Shown here one piece after another: positions 8,314 to 18,359 of a stretch of 47,825 nt of DNA. The position numbers were made by a program, and so were the translations under genes. The stretch covers positions 1 through 47,825 of the forward strand of contig NZ_SMSJ01000044.1 of assembly GCF_004355005.1 (NCBI RefSeq), in the 5' to 3' direction. How positions within the stretch are numbered: the first letter of the stretch is position 1; every line of letters starts with the position of its first letter. Source of the DNA: Dankookia rubra (GTDB lineage Bacteria > Pseudomonadota > Alphaproteobacteria > Acetobacterales > Acetobacteraceae). The notes beneath the pieces were generated by a model that made no database searches, was not told where the DNA came from, and worked only from the letters and a program-made list of their open reading frames with translations.

Positions 8314-11070
8314 TCACGGCTGTGCCGCCCTATCTGCTGACGCAGAGCCGGGGGTCGGCATCTCCTCCGGCGTCTGGGCGACGGCCATCAGGCTGCCCAT
8401 ACGGTTGACGCGGGGCTGCAGGAGCAGGGCGACGAGCCCGGTCCACCCCGTCTGGTGCGCCGCGCCGAGGCCCTTGCCGCTGTCTCCATGGAAGTATTCG
8501 TGGAACGGGATCAGGTCGCGGAAATGCGGGTCGTTCTGCAGCAGGGGACTGTCGCCTAGCACCGGCCGGCGGCCGTCGGGCCCACGCAGGAACAAGCCCG
8601 CAAGCCGGCCAGAGAGGTCCCGCGCGATCTCCGGCAGGGTCTGGAACCGATCCGACCCGGATGGGTGCTCCACACGGAAGGCCTCTCCATAAAAGCGCTC
8701 GAATTCATAGAGCGCTTCCACGATCAGGAAATTGAGCGGCATCCAAACCGGCCCGCGCCAGTTCGAGTTGCCGCCGAAGACCTTTGTGGTGGACTCTCCG
8801 GGCTCGTAGTCCACGGTGAAACGCATGCCGCCAAGATCGATCTCGAAGGGCGCCGCCGCATGCGCCTTCGAGACGGACCGGATGCCGTGCCCGGACAGGA
8901 ACTCCGCCTCATCGAGCATCCGCCGCAGCGACGCCTTCATACGGTGGCGCCGCAGCAGCGACAGCAGGAGCCGGTTGCCCTTGCCGGGCTCGGTCCAGCG
9001 TGAGACGAGCCCGGCCAGCTCGGGCCGATTGCACAGCATCCACTGCGCCCGCGCGGTGAAAGCGGGAAACCGCTCCAGCGTATCGCATTCCAGCACCTCC
9101 ACGGCGCAGAGCGGGATGAGCCCTACCATCGAGCGCACGCGCAGCGGCACGCGCTGCCCGCCGGGCAGGTTCAGGACGTCGTAATAGAACTCGTCGCAAT
9201 CGTCCCAAAGCCCGATGCCTTCGTCGCCGATGTTCGTCATCGCACCGGCGATGTAGAGGAAGTGCTCGAAGAACTTCGAGGCGACGTCCTCGTAGACGGG
9301 ATCTTCCGTGGCGAGTTCGAGGGCAATCCGCATCAGATTGAGCGTGTACATCGCCATCCAGGCGGTACCGTCCGCCTGGTTTATGAAGCCGCTGGTCGGC
9401 AGCGGCGCCGAACGGTCGAAAACGCCGATATTGTCGAGGCCAAGGAAGCCGCCCTGGAAGATGTTGCGTCCTTCAGCATCCTTGCGGTTCACCCACCAGG
9501 TGAAATTCAGCATCAGCTTGTGGAAGACGCGCTCCAGAAAGGCGCGGTCGGCGCGACCGGTCAGCGCCTGGTCCATGCGATAGACCCGCCAAGCGGCCCA
9601 GGCATGGACCGGCGGGTTCACGTCGCCGAAGGCCCATTCATAGGCGGGCAGCTGGCCGTTCGGGTGCATGTACCATTCGCGCGTCAGCAGCACGAGCTGC
9701 TGCTTGGCGAATTCGGGGTCGATCAGGGCGAAGGTGACACTGTGGAAAGCGAGGTCCCAGGCTGCGTACCAGGGATACTCCCACGTGTCTGGCATCGACA
9801 GGATGTCGGCATTATCAAGGTGCTGCCAGTCGCTGTCGCGTCCCCGTCGGCGGCCTTCAGGCGGCGGCGGCTGTGCCGGATCGCCCGCCAGCCAGCGCCG
9901 CACGTCGAAGCGGTAGAACTGCTTCGACCAGAGCATGCCGGCGAGCGCCTGCCGCTGCACTGCCCGCGCATCCGGATCGGCGATGTCGCGCTGCAGGACG
10001 GCGTAGAAGGCATCGGCTTCGGCGCGGCGACCTTCCAGCAGCGTGTCGAACCCGCTTTCCGACGGCGCGGTGGCGCCAGTCGCCGGCCCTAGCCGGAAGC
10101 GCAGAACGGCCCGTCCGCCCGCAACGAGATCGAGCCGGGTGAGCGCGGCGCATTTCGTGCCCTCGCGCAGCGGGCTGACCGCGTCGTGACGCCCTCCCGC
10201 CACGTAGTCATTGATGCCGTCCTTGAAATGGCCCGGGATGTCCGCGCCGTGCAGCCGGCCCGGGTTGGTCTCGTTCTCGCAGAACAGGAGCTCCGCCGGC
10301 TGCAGGGGCAGGAAGCGCAGCGGCGGCGCTTCCGGATGATCCGCCTCGACCGCGCCGCCGCCGGTGGCGCGCAGCAAGGGCCGGGGCGCGCCCTCGGCCC
10401 AGGACCAGGTATTGCGCGCCCAGAGCTGCGGCAGGACATGCAGCGTGGCCGCCTCGGGCCCGCGATTCTCGACCGTGACGCGCATCAGGATGTCGTCGGG
10501 CGCCGCCTTGGCATATTCGACCGTGACGTCGAAGTAGCGCTGCGCGTCGAAGACGCCGGTATCGATCAGCTCGTATTCAGGCTGGGCCCGGCCGCGGCGC
10601 CGGGCGTTCTCGGCAACAAGATCGGCATAGGGGAAGGCGGCCTGCGGGTACTTGTACAGCATGCGCATGTAGGCATGTGTCGGCGTGCCGTCCAGGTAGT
10701 AGTAGAGCTCCTTGACATCCTCGCCGTGGTTTCCCTCCTCGTTGGTGAGGCCGAAGAGCCGCTCCTTGAGGATGGGGTCACGCCCGTTCCAGAGCGCAAG
10801 GGCGAGGCACCAGCGCTGGTGCGCGTCGCTGAAGCCGGCGATGCCGTCCTCGCCCCAGCGATAGGCGCGCGAGCGCGCGTGGTCGTGCGGGAAGTAGTCC
10901 CAGGCCGTGCCGCCGGGGCTGTAGTCCTCGCGCACCGTCCCCCATTGCCGCTCGCTGAGATACGGCCCCCAGGCCCGCCAGCCCGCGCTGTCCGCGACGA
11001 CCAAGCGGCGGCCTTCCGCGGTCTCGAGCAGGTGCGGCGGCGGCACCCCGCCACTCCGGTCATCAGGCAT
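8314..11070 (-). CDS. MGH1-type glucosidase (GH63-like)
   Basis: A 918-residue protein of the bacterial MGH1/GH63-like alpha-glucosidase group. Recognisable blocks are [20 protein letters not shown] near the N-terminus, [20 protein letters not shown], the (alpha/alpha)6-barrel segments [20 protein letters not shown] and [19 protein letters not shown], and [20 protein letters not shown] followed by [14 protein letters not shown] near the end. The Asp in AWDLAF and the Glu in the C-terminal third are plausible catalytic acids. The ATG at 11070 has GGAGG eight bases upstream and overlaps the debranching-enzyme stop by eight bases, so the genes are translationally coupled. The likely role is release of glucose from alpha-glucosides or trehalose-type compounds, feeding the nearby zwf product. 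No signal peptide seen. Confidence 0.88.
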   Translation of the reverse strand: MPDDRSGGVPPPHLLETAEGRRLVVADSAGWRAWGPYLSERQWGTVREDYSPGGTAWDYFPHDHARSRAYRWGEDGIAGFSDAHQRWCLALALWNGRDPILKERLFGLTNEEGNHGEDVKELYYYLDGTPTHAYMRMLYKYPQAAFPYADLVAENARRRGRAQPEYELIDTGVFDAQRYFDVTVEYAKAAPDDILMRVTVENRGPEAATLHVLPQLWARNTWSWAEGAPRPLLRATGGGAVEADHPEAPPLRFLPLQPAELLFCENETNPGRLHGADIPGHFKDGINDYVAGGRHDAVSPLREGTKCAALTRLDLVAGGRAVLRFRLGPATGATAPSESGFDTLLEGRRAEADAFYAVLQRDIADPDARAVQRQALAGMLWSKQFYRFDVRRWLAGDPAQPPPPEGRRRGRDSDWQHLDNADILSMPDTWEYPWYAAWDLAFHSVTFALIDPEFAKQQLVLLTREWYMHPNGQLPAYEWAFGDVNPPVHAWAAWRVYRMDQALTGRADRAFLERVFHKLMLNFTWWVNRKDAEGRNIFQGGFLGLDNIGVFDRSAPLPTSGFINQADGTAWMAMYTLNLMRIALELATEDPVYEDVASKFFEHFLYIAGAMTNIGDEGIGLWDDCDEFYYDVLNLPGGQRVPLRVRSMVGLIPLCAVEVLECDTLERFPAFTARAQWMLCNRPELAGLVSRWTEPGKGNRLLLSLLRRHRMKASLRRMLDEAEFLSGHGIRSVSKAHAAAPFEIDLGGMRFTVDYEPGESTTKVFGGNSNWRGPVWMPLNFLIVEALYEFERFYGEAFRVEHPSGSDRFQTLPEIARDLSGRLAGLFLRGPDGRRPVLGDSPLLQNDPHFRDLIPFHEYFHGDSGKGLGAAHQTGWTGLVALLLQPRVNRMGSLMAVAQTPEEMPTPGSASADRAAQP

Positions 11071-13042
11071 CCGGTCCATCCTCCGCCACGTCCAGCATCG
11101 CCCGCACCCGCAGCAACTCGCCGAGCGACCAGGCCTGGAAGGGGCAGCCGCCCGGCGCGTGCGGCGGGTCGCCATCCGCGACCTCCGACACATGGCCGAG
11201 TCCCGCCGTCCCGAGATGCGCGAGGAGCGGCGGCAGGAAGCGCCGGCGGGCTTCCGCCTTCGCCGCCTCGCCGCGCCCGCGCACGGCGAGCCAGGCATCG
11301 ACGAAGGGGCCGATGAGCCAGGGCCAGACCGTGCCCTGATGATAGGCCCCGTCGCGAGCGGGCGGGCCGCCCCGGTAGCGCCCGGCGTAGTCCGGGTCGT
11401 CCGGCGCCAGGGAGCGCAGGCCGAGCGGCGTCAGCAGCGACGCCTCGATGCGGTCCACCACGCCGCGCGCCGCAGCACCCGCGACGATCGGGAAGGGCAG
11501 GCCGCCGACCGCGAGGATCTGGTTCGGCCGCAGCCGCGGATCGGCGGTCCCCGGGACATGATCCACATCGACCACGTCATGCAGGCCGCCGGCGGGATTG
11601 GCGAAGCGCGCGAAGGCGGTGCGCGCGCGGGCCTCGATGCCGCTCCAGTCCGCGCCATGACCCGCGCCCCAGCCGCGCAAGCCGGCGATGCGGAGCGCAT
11701 TGATCCAGAGCGCCTGGACCTCGACCGGCTTGCCGATGCGCGGCGTGACCACCCAGTCGCCGACCTTCGCGTCCATCCAGGTGAGCTGCACGCCCGGCAG
11801 GCCCGCGCGCAGCAATCCATCGGACGGGTCGAGCGCGATGCCGAAGCGGGTTCCGGCCGCATAGCCCGCGAGGATCGCCACCGCGGCCGCGGCGAGCGCC
11901 CCTGTCACCGCGGCCGGCACGGCGCGGCCTGCCGCTTCCGATTGCGACAGGAATTCGTGCACGGCAACAATGAACCAGAGCGAGGCATCCACGGCGTTGT
12001 ACTCGGGCGGTGCGTCCCCGTCGGGGAAGCGGTTGGGCAGCATGCCCTCGCTCACCGTGCCGGCCCAGGCGGTCAGGATTGCCTCCGCCGCATCGAGCCG
12101 GCCGGTGCCGAGGACCAGCCCGCGCAGGCTGATGAAGGTGTCGCGGCCCCAATCGGTGAACCAGGGGAAGCCGGCGATGATGGTGCGGCCACCGGCGCGG
12201 TCCACGAGGTAGCTGTCGACCGAGGCGAACGACGGCGCCGCCGTGCCGCGGCGGGCACGCTCCGCTCGCATCAGGTCCTCGGCGTGCGGCGCCGCGCGTA
12301 CCGCGAGGCCGTCGCCGGTCCGCAGCACCATCGCGGCGCCCTCGGGCGATGCGAGGTCGAAGGCAAACAGGCCGGGGGTGGCGAGGTCCTCGGTATCGTC
12401 CAGGCCGCGGTCGCGCTCCGCCGTGTAGAGGAAATTTCGGTACCAGTCCGGGGCGTGCCGGTAGCTGCCGTTGGTGAGTGCCGCGATCGCCGGCCGGTCC
12501 GCATGGGGTCGCCAGGCGACGTTGCCGCCCTGTACGACGGCGTCGAAGCGGAAGGTGCCGTTCTCCCGCTGCAGCGCGTGGTAGTCGCGCCCGGACAGCA
12601 ATGGCAGGACGCTCAGGCGGCAAGGGCCGGTGCCCGCGGTGCGCCGCCAGCGCAGCACCGTTTCGCACGCATTCCGCGCCACCAGGATCTCCTGCGCCAG
12701 CACGGTCCCGTCCGGCAGGGTGAAGGTCCAGCACGGCCAGGGCCGGCACGCGAAGCCGGTGATCCGGCGCCAGCCATCGGGGTGCAGGATGTCCGGCGCG
12801 TAGCGCTGCGTCGTGATGGGGAAGCGCCCCGCCGGCGTCTCGACCCAGGCCTCGATGCCGTTGACGAGGACGACGCGTCCCGCGGGCGGGCGCGTCGTGG
12901 TGAGGAGCAGCGCGTGGTAGCGCCGCGTCCGCAGGCCGTTCACCAGGCCCGAGGCGAAGCCGCCGAGACCGTCGGCTTCCAGCCACTCCGCCGTCTCGTC
13001 CGGCGCGCCCCCGGCCGCCGGGCCGTCTGGTCCCGCTGCCAT
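11063..13042 (-). CDS. Amylo-alpha-1,6-glucosidase / glycogen-debranching-like enzyme
   Basis: A 659-residue protein with an N-terminal GDE-N beta domain ([20 protein letters not shown], then [18 protein letters not shown]) and a C-terminal GDE-C (alpha/alpha)6 barrel. The barrel marks are [54 protein letters not shown] and [20 protein letters not shown]. The Asp in WGRDTF and the Glu in VEVQAL sit at positions usually assigned to substrate binding and catalysis. The start at 13042 lies one base after the stop of the GH15 gene. It probably cleaves alpha-1,6 branches or short glucans in the cytoplasm, in series with its two glycosidase neighbours. Confidence 0.9.
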   Translation of the reverse strand: MAAGPDGPAAGGAPDETAEWLEADGLGGFASGLVNGLRTRRYHALLLTTTRPPAGRVVLVNGIEAWVETPAGRFPITTQRYAPDILHPDGWRRITGFACRPWPCWTFTLPDGTVLAQEILVARNACETVLRWRRTAGTGPCRLSVLPLLSGRDYHALQRENGTFRFDAVVQGGNVAWRPHADRPAIAALTNGSYRHAPDWYRNFLYTAERDRGLDDTEDLATPGLFAFDLASPEGAAMVLRTGDGLAVRAAPHAEDLMRAERARRGTAAPSFASVDSYLVDRAGGRTIIAGFPWFTDWGRDTFISLRGLVLGTGRLDAAEAILTAWAGTVSEGMLPNRFPDGDAPPEYNAVDASLWFIVAVHEFLSQSEAAGRAVPAAVTGALAAAAVAILAGYAAGTRFGIALDPSDGLLRAGLPGVQLTWMDAKVGDWVVTPRIGKPVEVQALWINALRIAGLRGWGAGHGADWSGIEARARTAFARFANPAGGLHDVVDVDHVPGTADPRLRPNQILAVGGLPFPIVAGAAARGVVDRIEASLLTPLGLRSLAPDDPDYAGRYRGGPPARDGAYHQGTVWPWLIGPFVDAWLAVRGRGEAAKAEARRRFLPPLLAHLGTAGLGHVSEVADGDPPHAPGGCPFQAWSLGELLRVRAMLDVAEDGPDA

Positions 13043-13043
13043 C

Positions 13044-14870
13044 TCAGGCGCGGCGCCGGGACTGCTCGATCCGGTCGCGGACGGGCGCCTCCTCGTGCAG
13101 GCTCAGGGCGGTTTGGACGAGCGCGACATGGGAGAAGGCCTGCGGGAAATTCCCGACCTGCCGGTTCGCCCGCACGTAGAATTCCTCGCTGAGCAGGCCA
13201 AGGTCGTTGCGGAGCGACAGCAACCGCTCGAACAGGCTGCGCGCTTCCTGCAGCCGGCCCGTCGCCGCGCGGGCATCGGCGAGCCAGAAGCTGCAGGGCA
13301 GGAAGGCACCCTCGCCGGGCGGCAGCCCGTCGGCGCCGGCCTCGGTGCGGTAGCGCAGGACGAAGCCGTCGGCCATCAGCCCGCGCTCGACCGCGGCGAT
13401 GGTGCCGAGCACGCGCGGATCCGAGGCCGGGAGGAAGCCCGTCGCCGGGATCAGCAGCAGGCTCGCATCCAGTTCCGGGCTGCCGAAGCTCTGCGTGAAG
13501 CTGCCGAGGCGGGCGTCGAAGCCCTCCCGGCAGACGGTGGCGTGGATCTCGTCGCGCGTCGCCCGCCAGCGATCGAGCGGCGCCTCCAGTCCGAAGGCCT
13601 CGGCGTCGCGGACCATGCGGTCGAAGGCGACCCAGGCCATCACCTTGGAATGGGTGAAGTGGCGCCGCCCGCCGCGGACCTCCCAGATGCCCTCGTCCGG
13701 CTCGCGCCAGATCGCCCCGAGATGCTCCAGAGACCGGCACTGCAATGCCCAGCCCGAAGGCAGCGCGGCGATGCCCCCGGCACGCGCGAGATGGAGCGCG
13801 TCCATCATCTCGCCCCAGACGTCGAGCTGGAGCTGGCCAGAGGCGGCATTGCCGATGCGCACCGGGGCGGCGCCCTGGTAGCCCGGCAGCCAGGGCACCT
13901 CCCATTCCGCCAGACGCCGCTCGCCGGCGATCCCGTACATGATCTGCATGTCGTCGGGGCTGCCCGCCACCGCGCGCTGCAGCCAGTCGCGCCAGGCCTT
14001 GGCCTCCTCGTAGTAGCCGGCGCCCATGAGGGCCGTGAGCGACAGGGTCGCGTCGCGCAGCCAGCAGAACCGGTAGTCCCAGTTGCGGGGCCCGCCGAGC
14101 TGCTCCGGCAGCGAGGTCGTTGGCGCGGCGACGATGCCGCCGGTCTCCGAGAAGCTGAGCGCCTTCAGCGTCAGCAGCGAACGCTGGACCGCCTCCCGCC
14201 AGGGGCCCTTGTCGGTGCACCGGTCGGCCCAGCGCAGCCAGAAATCCCGCGTCGCCTCCAGCGCGATCTCGGCGGCCAGCGGGGCGGGCGGCGGGCGGTG
14301 CGACGGGCCGTAGCCCAGGACGAAGGGGATGCGCTCGCCGGGCCCGACCGTGAACTCGGCCGCTGTCGCAAGGTCCTCGCCGTGCAGCGCGACCGGGCTG
14401 CGCAGGACGGCGAGGTTCGGCCCCGCCACGGCGACGATGCCGGAGCCATCGTCGAGCCGCGTCACCCAGGGCACGGATGAGCCGTAGTCGAAGCGCAGCA
14501 CCAGGTGCAGCCGCATCGGCACGCGCCCTTCACGCCCTTCGACGATGCGGACGACCGAGGACCAATCGCCGCCGACCGGCATGAAGTCGATGACCGCGGC
14601 GCTTCCGGCGGCCGTCTCGAACAGCGTTTCGAGAATGACGGTGTCACCGACATAACGCCGCGTCGTTCGCGCGGCGGCGTCGACGGGCGCAATGCGCCAG
14701 CGGCCATGCCGGGCATCGCCGAGCAGCGCCGCGAAGCAGGCGGCGCTGTCGAAGCGCGGCCAGCACAGCCAGTCGATCGAGCCGTTGCGGCCGACCAGCG
14801 CCGCGGACCGGCAGTCGCCGATCAGGCCGTAATCCTCGATCGCCAGCGGGCCGTCATCGGCGTCCGACAT
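13044..14870 (-). CDS. GH15-family glucoamylase/trehalase-like glycosidase
   Basis: A 608-residue protein. The N-terminus AIEDYGLIGDCRSAALVGRN, then GSIDWLCWPRFDS, is the standard opening of bacterial GH15 proteins. The barrel contains RNWDYRFCWLRDATLSLTAL, GYQGAAPVRIGNAASGQLQL, then DVWGEMMDALH, and SKVMAWVAFDRMVRD. The closing block LLSEEFYVRANRQVGNFPQA carries the second catalytic Glu. Actinobacterial members of this group act as trehalases and others as glucoamylases; I cannot tell which applies. ATG 14870 is chosen because GGGAGG sits about ten bases upstream; GTG 14879 is the alternative. It is the second gene of the minus-strand group after zwf. Confidence 0.9.
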   Translation of the reverse strand: MSDADDGPLAIEDYGLIGDCRSAALVGRNGSIDWLCWPRFDSAACFAALLGDARHGRWRIAPVDAAARTTRRYVGDTVILETLFETAAGSAAVIDFMPVGGDWSSVVRIVEGREGRVPMRLHLVLRFDYGSSVPWVTRLDDGSGIVAVAGPNLAVLRSPVALHGEDLATAAEFTVGPGERIPFVLGYGPSHRPPPAPLAAEIALEATRDFWLRWADRCTDKGPWREAVQRSLLTLKALSFSETGGIVAAPTTSLPEQLGGPRNWDYRFCWLRDATLSLTALMGAGYYEEAKAWRDWLQRAVAGSPDDMQIMYGIAGERRLAEWEVPWLPGYQGAAPVRIGNAASGQLQLDVWGEMMDALHLARAGGIAALPSGWALQCRSLEHLGAIWREPDEGIWEVRGGRRHFTHSKVMAWVAFDRMVRDAEAFGLEAPLDRWRATRDEIHATVCREGFDARLGSFTQSFGSPELDASLLLIPATGFLPASDPRVLGTIAAVERGLMADGFVLRYRTEAGADGLPPGEGAFLPCSFWLADARAATGRLQEARSLFERLLSLRNDLGLLSEEFYVRANRQVGNFPQAFSHVALVQTALSLHEEAPVRDRIEQSRRRA

Positions 14871-14898
14871 TTCCGTCACCCTCCCGGCGCCGGCACGT

Positions 14899-14953
14899 CA
14901 GACCCGTGCCCGCCGATATTCCCTGGGCGATGCCGCCGGACCGCACGGGTCTG
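14899..14953 (-). terminator. Long inverted repeat between zwf and GH15 gene
   Basis: CAGACCCGTGC (14899-14909) pairs perfectly with GCACGGGTCTG (14943-14953), with 33 bases between. A second short repeat, CCCGGG-CAT-CCCGGG, lies just before the zwf stop on the plus numbering (about 14970-14984). The position after zwf and before the next gene suggests partial termination or an mRNA-stabilising structure that would set zwf apart from the glycosidase genes. There is no T-run. Confidence 0.4.
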
Positions 14954-14987
14954 GCCTTGGGGCGGTGCTACCCGGGCATCCCGGGCC

Positions 14988-16493
14988 TCAACCATCGGCA
15001 AGAGGCAGCCAGGATCGTCCATCGCGGCCGAGGAGTGCGTCCGCGCCGGCCGGCCCGGTGCTGCCGGCCGCGTAGAACTCCGGCTCACCCGACCGCCAAG
15101 CATCCAGCAGCGGTTGCACCGCCGCCCAGCCCGCCTCAATGTTGTCGGCGCGCTGGAACAACGTGGCGTCACCGACCATGCAGTCGTAGAGCAGCGTCTC
15201 ATAGCCTACATAGGGCCGTTGCGGAAAGATGTCGCCATAACGGAACGCCATTGTCGCGCAGCCAAGCCGCATTTCCGGCCCCGGCACCTTGACGTCGAAG
15301 CGCAATTCCGCGCCCTGCTCTGGATCGATCTGCAGGCGCATGAGGTTGGACCCTGCCGCGCCTGCGAACAGGTGGTGCGGCGAAGGCTTGAATTGCACCG
15401 CGATCTCGGTATGTCGCGTCGCGAGGTACTTGCCGGTGCGCAGGTAGAAAGGCACGCCGGCCCAGCGCGGCGTATCGACGGCCAGCCGGAGCGCGACGTA
15501 GGTCTCCGTTCGGCTGTCCGGTGCGACACGCGGCTCCTCACGGTAGGCTCGGACGTCCTGCCCGAGCACGCGGCCGGCGGTGTACTGGCCGCGGACGGCA
15601 TCCTCCGGTTGAATGGGCAGTACCGCTTCGGCAAGCCTCGCTTTCGCGCTGCGCACGGCCTCCGCCTGCAGGGTTTCCGGCAGCTCCATCGCCGCCATGC
15701 AGAGCAGCTGGAACATGTGGTTCGGCACCATGTCGCGCAGCGCGCCGGTCGGCTCGTAGAAGGCGCCGCGCTGCTCGACGCCGACCGTCTCGGCCGCGGT
15801 GATCTGGACGTGGTCGATATGTGCGTGGTTCCAGATCGGCTCGAAGATGCTGTTGGCGAATCGGATCGCTAGGATCGACTGCACCGTTTCCTTGCCGAGG
15901 AAATGGTCGATCCGGTAGACCTGGTGCTCGTCGGCTGCGGCGAGGATCTCGCGGTTGAGCGCCTGGGCCGAAGGCAGGTCGCTGCCGAAGGGCTTCTCGA
16001 TCACGACCCGCCGGAACGCGCCAGCTTGCTCCTTGAGCAAGCCGGCCGCGCCGAGCTGCGTGACGATCGGGCCGAAGAAGCGCGCCGCCACTGCGAGGTA
16101 GAAGACGACATTGCCACGAAGCCGGCTGCCGAAGGTCGCGTAGGCCGCGGAGTCCTGGAAATCGACCTTGAGGTAGCGGAGCCGCGACCGCACCCAATTC
16201 CAGGCCCGCGGGTCTATCTGCGCTGCGTGGAACTCCGCCGTTGCGTCATGGGTGAAGGACTCCATGGTTTCGGTGAGTGCGGCTGCCCAGCTCCCATCGG
16301 TATGATCGAGGCGGTCGAGCCCCAGGATGATGAGTTCCTCGCTGAGCAGGCCGCTGCCCGCAAGGTTGTAGAGTGCCGGCATCAACAGGCGCTTCGTCAG
16401 GTCACCGCCTGCACCGAAAACGACCAGCGTGCAGGGCGGCGCCGATGCCGTGGCGCAATCGGAGCGACCGGCAAGTCTGACTGGGACGTCCAT
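14988..16493 (-). CDS. zwf: Glucose-6-phosphate 1-dehydrogenase
   Basis: A 501-residue cytoplasmic enzyme oxidising glucose 6-phosphate to 6-phosphogluconolactone with NAD(P). The nucleotide loop is VVFGAGGDLTKRLLMPALYN near residues 23-42. VVIEKPFGSDLPSA follows, then the active-site signature RIDHFLGKETVQ, which has Phe where DHYLGKE is commonest, and FEPIWNHAHIDHVQITAAET. VPFYLRTGKYLATRHTEI and the C-terminal DATLFQRADNIEAGWA are also typical. The start at 16493 has GAGGAGGGAAG just upstream. It is the first gene of the group with three glucan hydrolases, which makes a glucose-releasing and glucose-oxidising unit. No glucokinase or 6-phosphogluconolactonase gene is visible in the window. 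Confidence 0.95.
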   Translation of the reverse strand: MDVPVRLAGRSDCATASAPPCTLVVFGAGGDLTKRLLMPALYNLAGSGLLSEELIILGLDRLDHTDGSWAAALTETMESFTHDATAEFHAAQIDPRAWNWVRSRLRYLKVDFQDSAAYATFGSRLRGNVVFYLAVAARFFGPIVTQLGAAGLLKEQAGAFRRVVIEKPFGSDLPSAQALNREILAAADEHQVYRIDHFLGKETVQSILAIRFANSIFEPIWNHAHIDHVQITAAETVGVEQRGAFYEPTGALRDMVPNHMFQLLCMAAMELPETLQAEAVRSAKARLAEAVLPIQPEDAVRGQYTAGRVLGQDVRAYREEPRVAPDSRTETYVALRLAVDTPRWAGVPFYLRTGKYLATRHTEIAVQFKPSPHHLFAGAAGSNLMRLQIDPEQGAELRFDVKVPGPEMRLGCATMAFRYGDIFPQRPYVGYETLLYDCMVGDATLFQRADNIEAGWAAVQPLLDAWRSGEPEFYAAGSTGPAGADALLGRDGRSWLPLADG

Positions 16494-16746
16494 CTTCCCT
16501 CCTCGGTTGCTCTTCAATCGCATCTGGCGCGCCGACCAGGCGGGCTGGCGGTGGCACGCCAACGGAGGATTGCACAAATCGTTCGAACCTACGCTTCGAA
16601 TCACAGATGTTGTGAAGCCGATTCGGAGCCCTGACACCAAGGGCCGCTCAATCAAGCCGCTTGCTGCTTGCAGGTCAGGCGCCCCGGCCTTGGCAACGCC
16701 GGAACAGTCAACTCGACCCGGGTAACGCAGGGCGCTGCGTCGAGCG
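16494..16746. other. Gene-free upstream region of zwf
   Basis: About 250 bases with no supported coding frame. It should contain the promoter for the minus-strand zwf group. Base composition is more mixed than in the flanking genes, which fits a region next to decayed sequence. I see no repeat or clear promoter. Confidence 0.4.
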
Positions 16747-17636
16747 CTCTCTGCCAGGGCGGCAGTCGTAGGCATTTTTGTCGAGGGCCACGACGTCGCC
16801 GAACGGGTGGACGCCCAAGCCAGTCTGCGTGATGCGGAAGAGCGCTAACCCGCTCTGTTCAACGGCATCGAACAGGGTTTCTGCAGGATCGGGGTCGCAC
16901 TTGGTGATCGCAACCTGCCCATCGACTGAACGTACGCGACGCTATGGATGCTGACGATCAGGGTTGAGGGCTTGTCGGCCATGCCTCCGCTTCTGGCCAT
17001 GGCGGCAGCCCGGGCAGGTTCGTCGCCCTCTCGCTGTCCAACACGGGCGAGGGCATCCGGGCCGACAAGCTCACGCAGATCTTCGAGCCGTTCTACACCA
17101 CAAAGGAAGCTGGCAAGGGCACGGGCCTGAGCCTCAGTCAGGTGTTCGGCTTCGCCAAGCAGTCGGGGGGGCGACGTCGAGGTGGAGCAAGGCTCCACCT
17201 CCCATGGATTGAATCTGCGGGCGCGGACGATAGTGCTGCCGTACAGCATGGCGCTGGGCCCGCTGAGCAGGCAGCGGACGCCGGGTTCTCGCGGTGGAGG
17301 ACAACGTAGAGGTAGCCTGGTTCTCGACACAATTCCTGCAGGATCTGGGCGACGAGACCACTTGGTCGGCGAATGCAGACAAGGTGCTGAAGCCCATCGC
17401 CGAGGTGGATCGCTTTGACGCGTTGTTCTCCGACGTGGTCATACCAGGCGTAAGCTGTATCGAGCTCGGCCGCGATCCGGCAACGCTACCGCAATCTTCC
17501 CGTGGTGCTGACTTCCGGCCACAGCCACGTGCTGGCCGAGGAAGGTCCGCACGGCTTCGAATTACTCCACGAGCCCTAGGTCGCCGAGCACCTTTCGAAG
17601 CTGCTGCGGCGGATGACCCGGTATCGGGACTCGTAA
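16747..17636 (+). pseudogene. Shattered PAS-HATPase-REC hybrid sensor histidine kinase
   Basis: Pieces of one hybrid kinase appear in the right order but in different frames. A PAS end and second PAS start (GIFVEGHDVAERVDAQASLR, then ALFNGIEQGFCRIGVALG) occupy 16771-16926 with in-frame stops at 16846 and 16927. NVRDAM at 16929-16946 is the N box of the ATPase domain, so the phosphoacceptor HisKA domain is deleted. LSNTGEGI, FEPFYTTKEAGKGTGLSLSQ and VFGFAKQSGG (17019-17172) give the G1, F and G2 boxes, ending at a G-run frameshift. A receiver domain starts at 17294 (VEDNVEVAWF, LFSDVVIPGVSCIELG), shifts frame near 17475 into NLPVVLTSGHSHVLAEEG, and hits TAG at 17577. The gene cannot make a working kinase. 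Confidence 0.82.
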
Positions 17637-17797
17637 CGGTTTTGGCGGGAGAAAATGCTTGAGCGTGAAACTGAACGCTGCAGTTGTCGATCGTCGGTCT
17701 TTTTTCGTGCCGACATTCCCGCGTAGCGTGGCCTTGCGGCGACGTAGCTTGGCGACTTTGGCGGGAGGTCTGCGGATGGCGAGGCGGAAGGCTCGCC

Positions 17798-18354
17798 CAC
17801 GGCGTGCGGAAGGTCTGGCGGCAGCGCAGGCGACCGGTTGAACCGGCAGTTCCTCGCGCCGCGGCCGAATCTGCTGCGGCTTTCCGACTTCCCCCGCGTC
17901 GCCAGCTGGCAGAGCTTCGTCCACCTCGCCTTTTCCATCGGCACTTACGGGCGAAGGATCGTCCGCTGGCGGGTGTCGCGGACCGCCCATGCCGGGTTCG
18001 TCCTCGATGCTCTTGAGCAGGCGCTGCACGACCGGTGGCCTTTCCATGGAGCGGGTCTCGTGTACCGCAACGATCGCGGGGTCCGATACGTTTCGATCCT
18101 CTACGCGGAGCGCTTGGCCGAGAGCGTCATCGGCCTGCCCAAGACCGAGGTCATCCGCTGCCGCGGACCATGGCAACATGTGGAAGCCGTCGAGTTCGCC
18201 ACTCTCGGATGGATGGACTGGTTCAACAACCGTCGCCTCGCTGAGCCGGTCGGCCCCCGCTGAGGTCGAGGATCGCTCCTCTGCCGCGCAGGAGGGACTC
18301 GCCCCGGCGGTGTAACTCACCCCAAACGGTCCCTGGCAAACCCGGCGCGGTTCA
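17798..18354 (+). mobile_element. IS3-family insertion sequence remnant (orfB 3' part and right end)
   Basis: The frame 17838-18263 reads as the DDE core of an IS3-family OrfB transposase: NRQFLAPRPNLLRLSDFPRV, RRIVRWRVSRTAHAGFVLDA, then LEQALHDRWPF, YRNDRGVRYVSILYAERLAE and WMDWFNNRRLAEPVG. A small upstream piece, HGVRKVWRQ at about 17798, belongs to the same protein in another frame. Between RLAE and IGLPKTEVI, the roughly 20 residues that normally separate the second Asp from the catalytic Glu are missing (about 18115-18125). A frameshift near 18240 moves the C-terminus (PAEVEDRSSAAQEGLAPAV) out of frame. The end near 18330-18354 (CCCGGCGCGGTTCA) looks like an IS3 right terminal repeat. 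I could not find the left end. Confidence 0.78.
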
Positions 18355-18359
18355 GTGCG

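Noticed and set aside
11159-13192. Long plus-strand open frame antisense to the debranching-like enzyme
   Set aside because: It is the mirror of a real gene in a very GC-rich genome; its composition is Arg/Ala/Gly-rich with no family motif, and the minus-strand gene has strong motifs.
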